A stretch of 6,393 nucleotides of DNA from the NCBI GenBank assembly GCA_900313765.1, contig OMSN01000098.1, forward strand, positions 1 through 6,393, read 5' to 3'. Source of the DNA: an uncultured Eubacteriales bacterium. Lineage in GTDB: Bacteria > Bacillota > Clostridia > Lachnospirales > Lachnospiraceae. The number at the start of each line of letters is the position of its first letter. Position 1 is the first letter of the stretch. Made by a program: the position numbers and the translations under genes. Of this stretch, positions 1 through 5,343 are shown piece by piece. The notes beneath the pieces are model-generated. The model had not been told where the DNA came from and made no database searches. It saw only the letters and a list, made by a program, of their open reading frames with translations.

Positions 1-188
1 GCACCAATCATATCATAGCCTGCATCCGCAAGCCGCCGGGTCATCTGTCCGGTCCCGCAGCCAAGATCGAGCACCAGCCCGTCTGCGATCCCTTCTTTTT
101 TCAGTTTCCGTATTAAATAACCGGCCCATGCATCATAGGGAACATTGTCCATAAAGGTGTCATAGACCCGTGCAAAATTCTCATACAT
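1..188 (-). CDS. Class I SAM-dependent methyltransferase, N-terminal fragment (runs off the window)
   Basis: The first 62 codons of a class I (Rossmann-fold) SAM-dependent methyltransferase are visible; the C-terminus lies before position 1. The protein begins MYENFARVYDTFM and carries the glycine-rich SAM-binding motif I, LDLGCGTG, at about residues 40-47, followed by QMTRRLADAGYDMIG, which leads into the second beta strand. The start ATG at 188-186 is chosen because a MYE(N/S)FAxVYDxFM opening is typical of this family in Clostridia. An in-frame ATG is absent just upstream, and an AGGG at 198-201 gives a modest ribosome binding site with a 9-base spacer. It follows the COG2426 gene after 28 bases with no terminator between them, so it is probably the next gene of the same transcript. 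The substrate cannot be told from motif I alone; small-molecule, RNA and protein methyltransferases all share it. Confidence 0.88.
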   Translation of the reverse strand, partial: MYENFARVYDTFMDNVPYDAWAGYLIRKLKKEGIADGLVLDLGCGTGQMTRRLADAGYDMIG

Positions 189-216
189 AGAATGTAACCC
201 TGTCCGGATCAGAACG

Positions 217-717
217 TCAGCCAACTACATTTGCAAGAAATGCATAGGAGAAAACAGTCATGATGACTGTCGCCATCAGCACGCCCATAAGGATCGGGAG
301 GATCGCCTTCTTCCAGTCGATATCCAGGATCGTGGCGATCAGTGAGCCTGTCCAGGCTCCTGTTCCCGGAAGCGGGATTCCGACAAACAGCAGCAGGCCG
401 AGGAATTCCCCGTGCTTCATGCCTTCACTCTTCCTCTGTCCTCTCGCCTCGATTGCCTCGGCAAGTTTGTGCAGCGGGGTCTTCTTCATCCACTGCAGAA
501 TCTTCTTCAGCAGCAGAAGGATGAACGGGACCGGAAGGACATTACCGATCACACAGATCGGTACAGCCACTCCCATCGGTACGCCCAGCAGCGCTGCCAC
601 GATCAGTCCGCCTCTGCATTCCAGGATCGGAAACAGTGACACGATAAAAATGACAAGTTCAGCGGGCATCACCTGCCCAAGGTTATTTGCAAACCAGGTT
701 GCCAGTGCATTGGTCAT
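217..717 (-). CDS. Small multidrug export-family (COG2426) membrane protein
   Basis: A 166-residue integral membrane protein of the COG2426 / Sm_multidrug_ex type. The sequence shows about four hydrophobic stretches: residues 18-31, 38-70 (probably two passes or a re-entrant pair), 104-131 and 138-163. A basic, hydrophilic loop (about 71-103) separates the two halves. Family-like motifs are the ExR signature LECRGG (32-37), IGNVLPVPF (57-65) and IPLPGTGAWTG (114-124). The family name comes from old annotations; transport of drugs is not well proven, so the substrate is unknown. The start is set by a strong AAGGAG (726-731) 8 bases before the ATG at 717-715. This ribosome binding site overlaps the TAA stop of hisC, so the two genes are probably co-transcribed and perhaps translationally coupled. 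The length is normal for the family and nothing looks broken. Confidence 0.88.
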   Translation of the reverse strand: MTNALATWFANNLGQVMPAELVIFIVSLFPILECRGGLIVAALLGVPMGVAVPICVIGNVLPVPFILLLLKKILQWMKKTPLHKLAEAIEARGQRKSEGMKHGEFLGLLLFVGIPLPGTGAWTGSLIATILDIDWKKAILPILMGVLMATVIMTVFSYAFLANVVG

Positions 718-725
718 TCTAATTG

Positions 726-731
726 CTCCTT
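726..731 (-). promoter_or_regulatory. Ribosome binding site of the COG2426 gene, embedded in the hisC stop codon
   Basis: AAGGAG on the minus strand lies 8 bases before the ATG at 717-715, and its first two bases are part of the hisC TAA (732-730). The arrangement favours re-initiation or coupling between the two genes. Confidence 0.8.
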
Positions 732-1818
732 ATGATTGCCTGCTCAGATACTCTTTCAGAAACGCAGTCAGCGCATCCATCTGCTCATCGGTTCCGATGG
801 TAATCCGCAGGTAATTGTCAATGCGCGGTTTATCGAAATAGCGCACGATGATGTTCGCTTTTCTGAGGGCTGCGAACAGTTCTCTTGCCTGCACCTTCTC
901 ATGGGTGACAAACAGGAAGTTGGACTGGGACTCATGGAACCGGAAGCCAAGTTCCCTCAGAGCCTTCTGTGTCCTTGCCCTGGTCGCCTTGATCTTGCCC
1001 AGACACTCTGCGAAATAAGCCTGATCCCGCACGGCAGCAGCCCCGGCACAGATCGCGGTCTGGTTCATCGTGTAGGAATTGAAAGAGTATTTGGCATCGT
1101 TGAGATACCGGATCAGCTTCTGTGATCCGATCGCAAAACCGATCCGCATCCCGGCAAGAGACCTGGACTTGGAGAAGGTCTGCACCACCAGAAGGTTCTC
1201 GTATCTGTCCAGAAGGTTCAGCGCACTCCCGGCAGGGATCTCGCCATCCCTTCCGTCCGCAAAATCAATGTAGGCTTCGTCCACGATCACCACAACATCC
1301 CGGTTGCGGCTGACGATATCCTCAATCTCCTCCAGCGGCTTCAGAATACCTGTAGGCGCATTGGGATTCGGGAAAATGATCCCCCCGTTCTCCGGATAGT
1401 AATCCCGGTTCACGATCCTGAAGTTCTCATCGAGGCTCTTCGTCTCATAGGGAATCCGGAACAGCTCCGCCCACACATCGTAGAAGGAATAGGTGATGTC
1501 CGGAAACAGGATCGGTCTTCCCGATGCAAAAAAGGTCAGGAAGCACATGGCGAGAACGTCATCCGATCCGACGCCGACAAACACCCTGTCGGAGGTGACA
1601 CCGTAATGCTCTGCGATCGCATCGACAAGCATCGATGCGGCAGGATCCGGATATCTCCGAAGAAGATCTCTGTCCATCGTGTCAAGCGCCTCGCACACCA
1701 TCGGTGAGGGGGGATAAGGGTTCTCATTGGTATTCAGTTTGATGATATCTTTGATCTTCGGCTGCTCACCCGGTGTATAGGGGACAACCTTTCTCACATT
1801 GTTTTCCCAGTTCGGCAT
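730..1818 (-). CDS. hisC: Histidinol-phosphate aminotransferase (PLP-dependent)
   Basis: A 362-residue fold-type I PLP aminotransferase of the HisC family. It would convert imidazole-acetol phosphate plus glutamate to L-histidinol phosphate plus 2-oxoglutarate in histidine synthesis, in the cytoplasm. Visible signatures are KLNTNENPYPPSP (27-39) near the N-terminus, GVGSDD (82-87), FPNPNAPTG (149-157), the cofactor aspartate in VIVDEAYIDF (D180, Y183), and TFSKSRSLAGMRIGFA (214-229), where K217 should form the Schiff base with PLP. LRITIG near the C-terminus (R338) should bind the substrate carboxylate or phosphate. The length is normal. The ATG at 1818-1816 is 3 bases after the prfA stop; an AGGAG at 1830-1834, inside prfA, has a rather long 11-base spacer. 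No other his gene is in the window. HisC-family enzymes can also accept aromatic amino acids, so the exact substrate is inferred. Confidence 0.9.
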   Translation of the reverse strand: MPNWENNVRKVVPYTPGEQPKIKDIIKLNTNENPYPPSPMVCEALDTMDRDLLRRYPDPAASMLVDAIAEHYGVTSDRVFVGVGSDDVLAMCFLTFFASGRPILFPDITYSFYDVWAELFRIPYETKSLDENFRIVNRDYYPENGGIIFPNPNAPTGILKPLEEIEDIVSRNRDVVVIVDEAYIDFADGRDGEIPAGSALNLLDRYENLLVVQTFSKSRSLAGMRIGFAIGSQKLIRYLNDAKYSFNSYTMNQTAICAGAAAVRDQAYFAECLGKIKATRARTQKALRELGFRFHESQSNFLFVTHEKVQARELFAALRKANIIVRYFDKPRIDNYLRITIGTDEQMDALTAFLKEYLSRQS

Positions 1819-1821
1819 ACT

Positions 1822-2895
1822 TTATTCTTCTCCTGACTGTGCAAGTTTCGCAGCCTGGTCGGCCGCACTGAGGCTGTCTATGATCTCATCCAGATCTCCG
1901 TCCACGATCTGGTCGATCCGGTACAGAGTCAGTTTGATGCGGTGATCCGTAACTCTCCCCTGCGGGAAATTATAGGTCCTGATCTTCTCACTCCTGTCGC
2001 CCGACCCGATCTGGCTCCTTCTCTCCTCTGCTTCCGCGTCATGACGCTCCATGACTTCTTTCTGATAGAGGATCGACCGGAGGATCTTGATCGCCTTGTC
2101 CTTGTTCTTCAGCTGGCTCTTCTCATCCTGGCACGAGACCACGATGCCGGTGGGTTCATGGACCAGCCGGACTGCCGAGTCTGTGGTATTGACGCACTGT
2201 CCGCCGTTTCCGGATGCCCTGAATACGTCAAAATGACATTCGTTCAGGTCCAGCTGAAAATCGATCTCCTCTGCCTGGGGCATGATGGCCACGGTGCAGG
2301 CTGAAGTGTGTATGCGGCCTCCGCTCTCCGTCTCCGGAACTCTCTGGACCCGGTGAACTCCGGACTCATATTTCAGCCGCGAATAGGCGCCCTGTCCATT
2401 GACCAGGAACACACATTCCTTAAAACCGCCGATCCCGTTCTCACTGACGGACGTCAGTTCCACTTTCCAGCCGTGGCGGTCTGCATAGCGGCTGTACATG
2501 CGGAACACCTGGGCGGCAAACAGAGCAGCTTCATCCCCGCCGACGCCGGCACGGATCTCCACCACAACATTCTTCTCATCGTTGGGGTCCTTCGGAAGAA
2601 GCATGATCCGCAGCTGTTCCCGGATCTTCTCTTCGTCCTCCCTGGCCTGTGCCAGCTCTTCCTTCAGCATCCCGCGCATCTCCTCGTCGCGCTCTGCTTC
2701 CAGCATCTCCTCGCAGTCACGGATCGTCTGTTTCGCAGCCGTATAGCTGCTGTACGCTTCCGCGATCGGTGTGAGGGATGCCCTCTCCTTCATCAGACGC
2801 TGCAGTTTCGCCGGATCTCTTACGGTCTCACCGTCAGACAGCTGATGGGTGATCTCCTCCAGTCTTCCCGCAACTTCTGCCAACTGCTCAAACAA
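1822..2895 (-). CDS. prfA: Peptide chain release factor 1 (RF1)
   Basis: RF1 recognises UAA and UAG stop codons and triggers peptide release on the ribosome. With the TTG start at 2895-2893 the protein has 357 residues, the usual RF1 length, and opens MFEQL as in the family. An in-frame ATG at 2925 would add ten residues that do not look like RF1 and has no proper ribosome binding site. The TTG is preceded by GGGAGG (2903-2908) with a 7-base spacer. In order: an N-terminal helical domain, then the VEIRAGVGGDEA block, the RVPETES stretch holding the PxT stop-codon motif (PET, about 187-189), and the catalytic loop SGNGGQCVNTTDSAVR with GGQ at about 231-233. The GSGDRSEKIRTYNFPQGRVTDHR region is also clear. 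PxT rather than SPF rules out RF2. The GGQ glutamine is the expected target of PrmC, encoded just upstream. Confidence 0.96.
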   Translation of the reverse strand: MFEQLAEVAGRLEEITHQLSDGETVRDPAKLQRLMKERASLTPIAEAYSSYTAAKQTIRDCEEMLEAERDEEMRGMLKEELAQAREDEEKIREQLRIMLLPKDPNDEKNVVVEIRAGVGGDEAALFAAQVFRMYSRYADRHGWKVELTSVSENGIGGFKECVFLVNGQGAYSRLKYESGVHRVQRVPETESGGRIHTSACTVAIMPQAEEIDFQLDLNECHFDVFRASGNGGQCVNTTDSAVRLVHEPTGIVVSCQDEKSQLKNKDKAIKILRSILYQKEVMERHDAEAEERRSQIGSGDRSEKIRTYNFPQGRVTDHRIKLTLYRIDQIVDGDLDEIIDSLSAADQAAKLAQSGEE

Positions 2896-3727
2896 TGGTT
2901 TTCCTCCCAAGGACAACCCGGTCATTTCCGCCCAGGTCCTTCATTACATGTACATCAGAATATCCGTTATCGACAAACATCGATCTGACCGCTTCGCCCT
3001 GATCATATCCGATCTCCACGATCAGCCATCCGCCTTCCTTCAGGTGGGCCATGCTCTCCGGCACGATCCGCCGGTACAGGTCCAGTCCGTCCGCTCCTCC
3101 GTCCAGCGCGAGGCGTGGTTCGTGATCGCGCACCTCTTCCATCAGTTCCGGAATCTTACCGGATTCAATGTAAGGGGGATTCGAGACGATCATGTCAAAG
3201 GGCAGATCTGAGATCTCTGCATACAGGTCGCTGCAGATAAATGAAGCTTCCACCTGGTTTCGGTCTGCGTTCTCCCGGGCGATCCTGAGCGCCTTCCGGG
3301 AGAGATCGCTGCCGGTCCCTTCCAGATCCTTGCCAAGCTTCAGCAGACTGATCAGTATGCACCCGGATCCGGTGCACAGATCCAGGATCCTGTCCCCCGG
3401 GCGGACCCTCTTCAGGGCTTCTTCCACCAGGATCTCCGTATCCTGTCTGGGTGACAGGACATCCTCACAGACATGAAACGACAGTCCCATGAACTCCTGC
3501 TCACCGGTCAGGTGCTGCAGCGGTATCCTCTGTGAGCGCAGGTCCACAAGCTCCATATACCTTGCGAAATCGCTCTCCGGGATCGTATCGCCGGCGCAGG
3601 CATAGTAGCGCGCGCGGGTGATCCCGCAAACAGATTGAAGCAGCAACAAGGCGTCGATATCGGCGTCCGGAACCTGATGTTTCTCCAGACAACTCAGCGC
3701 TTTATGTACTGCTTCATAGTAAGTCAT
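2888..3727 (-). CDS. prmC: Peptide chain release factor N5-glutamine methyltransferase
   Basis: PrmC (HemK) transfers a methyl group from SAM to the glutamine of the GGQ motif in RF1 and RF2, which speeds peptide release. The 279-residue length is normal. An N-terminal helical domain that binds the release factor (about 1-75) ends in RIPLQHLTGEQEFMG (67-81). Then follow SPRQDTEILVE (92-102), SAM motif I DLCTGSGCI (117-124 region) and the catalytic NPPY (183-186), which holds the target amide nitrogen. HEPRLALDGGADGLDLYRR (202-220) is a further family block. The ATG at 3727-3725 lies 7 bases after the TGA of the DUF1385 gene. Its ribosome binding site is only moderate (a GTGAT-type match across that stop codon), so coupling to the upstream gene is likely. 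The 3' end overlaps prfA by 8 bases, placing the modifying enzyme and its substrate in one translational unit. Confidence 0.96.
   Translation of the reverse strand: MTYYEAVHKALSCLEKHQVPDADIDALLLLQSVCGITRARYYACAGDTIPESDFARYMELVDLRSQRIPLQHLTGEQEFMGLSFHVCEDVLSPRQDTEILVEEALKRVRPGDRILDLCTGSGCILISLLKLGKDLEGTGSDLSRKALRIARENADRNQVEASFICSDLYAEISDLPFDMIVSNPPYIESGKIPELMEEVRDHEPRLALDGGADGLDLYRRIVPESMAHLKEGGWLIVEIGYDQGEAVRSMFVDNGYSDVHVMKDLGGNDRVVLGRKTIV
2903..2908 (-). promoter_or_regulatory. Ribosome binding site that decides the TTG start of prfA
   Basis: GGGAGG on the minus strand, inside the last codons of prmC, is 7 bases from the TTG at 2895-2893. It lies downstream of the alternative ATG at 2925, so it can only serve the TTG. 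Confidence 0.85.
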
Positions 3728-3734
3728 ATGGTTA

Positions 3735-4862
3735 TCACTTTATCGTGTAGATATCGTCGCTCTCATGCGGTTCGTCCGCCGGTGTCAGTTCATAGTTCGC
3801 CCCGAAGTTCTCATTCAGGTACTTCTTCCAGTTGAAGACTGCCTCTACCGAAGCGATCCCGACTTCGATCTGATCGTCATCGGGTTCATTGGTCGTCAGC
3901 TTCTGGAGCAGAAGCCCGGGCTTGCTCAGGATATTGACACATTTATTGTCGTACCTTCCCGCAAGACGGATAAACTCATACGAAACGCCGGCGATCACCG
4001 GGATCAGCAGGATCCGGATGATGATCCGCCAGACCGGATTCGGCGTTCGGATGAACAGGAAGAAGATCACACTCACCACCATTACGATCAGCAGGAAACT
4101 CGTTCCGCACCTCTTGTGCTGGCGTGAACTCTTCCGGACATTTTCCACATTCAGTTCCAGGCCATGTTCGATGCAGTTGATGCATTTGTGCTCCGCGCCA
4201 TGATACATGAAGGTCCTCTGGATATCCTTCATCCTTGAGATCAGCAGGAGATACCCGAAGAAAATGAGCATCCTCAGCAGCGCTTCGCACACGGAGATCA
4301 GCGACTCATTTGACGTGAACGTCCGCATCAGCCTGGAGAGAAAATAAGGCAGCATCATAAACAGCGCGATGGAAAACGCAAGGGAGAAGATCAGCGTGAC
4401 TGTCAGAAGCACGGAATTGTCCGAATCCTCTGACTTGCCGTTTCCGGACGTTTCTCTTTCCTTCAGTTTTCTGCGCTCTTCCTCAGCCTTATGCTCTGCC
4501 TTCTCCAGGAGAGCGTCCGCATCCTCATTTTTCCCGGATGCTCTCAGCTTAGCCGCTTTCTTTTCTGCCTTCTTCTTCTCGTCCGCAAGCCTCTCCTCGA
4601 GTTCCTTTTCGGATTCCTCCGCGAAAAGGTCCGCGGAGAACATGAGAGACTTCATGCCCAGAACCATGGAGTCAATAAAATTGCACACACCCCTGATAAT
4701 GGGGAGCTTCTGCAGTGCCTTGCTGCGGATCACACCGCGGTAGACACCGGTCCTGACTGTGATCTGGCTGTCCGCCGTCCTGACCGCAACCGCCCATTTC
4801 TCGCCGTTGCGCATCATCACGCCTTCCATGACAGCCTGACCGCCTATATTGGAATACTTCAT
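3735..4862 (-). CDS. DUF1385 (YqhQ-family) integral membrane protein with a charged insertion
   Basis: A 375-residue member of the DUF1385 / YqhQ family, sometimes labelled a putative metal-dependent enzyme; its activity is unknown. The N-terminal GGQAVMEGVMMR (7-18) fixes the start. Further family blocks are YHGAEHK (220-226), HKRCGTSF (249-256) and PGLLLQKLTTNEPDDDQ (315-331). The His, Glu and Cys residues in these blocks could bind a metal, which is inference. Membrane segments are predicted at about 151-177, 192-208, 255-271 and 277-295. Residues 81-149 form a Lys/Glu/Ala-rich, probably coiled-coil insertion ahead of the first membrane segment, where relatives I recall have only a short acidic link; this explains the large size. 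A hydrophilic acidic tail follows from about 346. The ribosome binding site is weak (AGAGAG, 4870-4875) and an intrinsic terminator sits just upstream. The gene lies between rpmE and prmC, a known clostridial neighbourhood. Confidence 0.9.
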   Translation of the reverse strand: MKYSNIGGQAVMEGVMMRNGEKWAVAVRTADSQITVRTGVYRGVIRSKALQKLPIIRGVCNFIDSMVLGMKSLMFSADLFAEESEKELEERLADEKKKAEKKAAKLRASGKNEDADALLEKAEHKAEEERRKLKERETSGNGKSEDSDNSVLLTVTLIFSLAFSIALFMMLPYFLSRLMRTFTSNESLISVCEALLRMLIFFGYLLLISRMKDIQRTFMYHGAEHKCINCIEHGLELNVENVRKSSRQHKRCGTSFLLIVMVVSVIFFLFIRTPNPVWRIIIRILLIPVIAGVSYEFIRLAGRYDNKCVNILSKPGLLLQKLTTNEPDDDQIEVGIASVEAVFNWKKYLNENFGANYELTPADEPHESDDIYTIK

Positions 4863-4879
4863 ACTTTTTCTCTCTGTGT

Positions 4880-4913
4880 AAAAAGAAGGTTGAGGCCAGC
4901 GGCCCCAACCTTC
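4880..4913 (-). terminator. Intrinsic (Rho-independent) terminator of rpmE
   Basis: On the minus strand a 13-base-pair stem (arms 4913-4901 and 4897-4885, one G-U pair) with a 3-base loop (4900-4898) is followed directly by five T (4884-4880). It starts 14 bases after the rpmE stop codon. The run of T ends 17 bases before the ATG of the DUF1385 gene, so it also acts as an attenuating barrier between rpmE and the downstream operon. Confidence 0.93.
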
Positions 4914-4927
4914 CTGTCATTTCCAGA

Positions 4928-5134
4928 TTACTGCTGGCCCAGACCGTACTTTCTGTTGAACTTATCGATACGGCCGCGCGCCTGAGCTGCCTTCTGCTGG
5001 CCAGTGTAGAATGAATGGCACTTGGAGCAGACCTCGACGTGGATCTCGGGCTTGGTAGAACCGGTAACAAATGTGTTTCCACAGTTGCAGGTAACGGTTG
5101 CCTGGTAATATTTCGGATGGATTCCTTCTCTCAT
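4928..5134 (-). CDS. rpmE: 50S ribosomal protein bL31, zinc-binding (C+) type
   Basis: bL31 is a small protein of the large ribosomal subunit that helps bridge the two subunits. The 68-residue product opens [10 protein letters not shown] as in the family. It carries the zinc ligands C16 and C18 (CNC) plus C36 and C39 (CSKC), marking it as the C+ paralogue rather than the zinc-free form made under zinc starvation. The C-terminal part is basic ([12 protein letters not shown]), as expected for rRNA contact. The start is secure: AGGTGA (5141-5146) lies 6 bases before the ATG at 5134-5132. The gene has its own promoter and a structured leader upstream, and an intrinsic terminator downstream, so it can form a single-gene transcript. 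Readthrough from rho is also possible, as no terminator separates them. Confidence 0.97.
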   Translation of the reverse strand: MREGIHPKYYQATVTCNCGNTFVTGSTKPEIHVEVCSKCHSFYTGQQKAAQARGRIDKFNRKYGLGQQ

Positions 5135-5299
5135 GATTGATCACCTCTCTATATGATGTATGTGAACTGCTTACGCGCATCAGCCCTGTGCCGGCGCGTC
5201 TGTTCCCGGACTGTCCGGGCTATCCCCGCAAGTCCATGCGGTTGGCTGTGTTCCGATCCCGCTATCCTAAGCGGAACTGCATGCTGCTTCGGGCACAGC
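5135..5299 (-). promoter_or_regulatory. Structured 5' leader of rpmE, candidate bL31 autoregulatory RNA
   Basis: From the predicted start near 5299 to the rpmE ATG there is a leader of about 165 nt with several helices (plus-strand arms given). These are 5259-5263 with 5270-5274, 5226-5230 with 5237-5241, 5205-5210 with 5214-5219 (CCCGGA/TCCGGG, 3-base loop) and 5173-5178 with 5194-5199 (ACGCGC/GCGCGT, 15-base loop). A longer-range 6-bp helix pairs 5294-5299 with 5245-5250 and would enclose the first hairpin. No T-run follows any stem, so none is a terminator. Ribosomal-protein leaders, including several L31 classes, are an established mode of feedback control; assigning this one is inference, as I cannot run a covariance model. 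The ribosome binding site itself looks unpaired in these helices. Confidence 0.55.
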
Positions 5300-5305
5300 A
5301 GAAGC

Positions 5306-5334
5306 ATTATAGCACGGTGATGATAGCAGTGCAA
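5306..5334 (-). promoter_or_regulatory. Sigma-A promoter of rpmE
   Basis: On the minus strand TTGCAC (5334-5329) is followed by exactly 17 bases and a perfect TATAAT (5311-5306), with a TG one base upstream of the -10 (extended -10). The start of transcription is predicted near 5299. The -35 begins 9 bases after the rho stop codon, so rpmE has its own promoter immediately behind rho. Confidence 0.87.
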
Positions 5335-5343
5335 GACAAATTC

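Noticed and set aside
290..340. Repeated GGATC-like words here and throughout the window
   Set aside because: They fall in coding sequence where Ile, Asp, Leu and Arg codons recur with a preference for ATC; spacing is irregular, so they are not a repeat array.
260..814. Plus-strand open frame of 184 codons opposite the COG2426 gene and the end of hisC
   Set aside because: Low-complexity Ser/Ile/Pro-rich translation with no recognisable domain, fully explained as a shadow of the minus-strand genes.
2308..2988. Long open frame on the plus strand (226 codons) opposite prfA and the end of prmC
   Set aside because: It is antisense to two unmistakable genes, has no family-like motifs and has no convincing ribosome binding site; open frames opposite codon-biased genes are common.
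4962..5180. Minus-strand open frame of 72 codons overlapping the start of rpmE in another frame
   Set aside because: Most of it is rpmE read out of frame; no ribosome binding site or family resemblance supports it as a leader peptide.
5205..5219. CCCGGA/TCCGGG inverted repeat as a rho terminator
   Set aside because: No T-run follows on the minus strand and it lies downstream of the rpmE promoter, so it is part of the leader.
5149..5334. Minus-strand open frame of 61 codons across the rpmE leader
   Set aside because: It would begin with TTG in the -35 box, upstream of the predicted transcription start, and its sequence is better explained by RNA structure.
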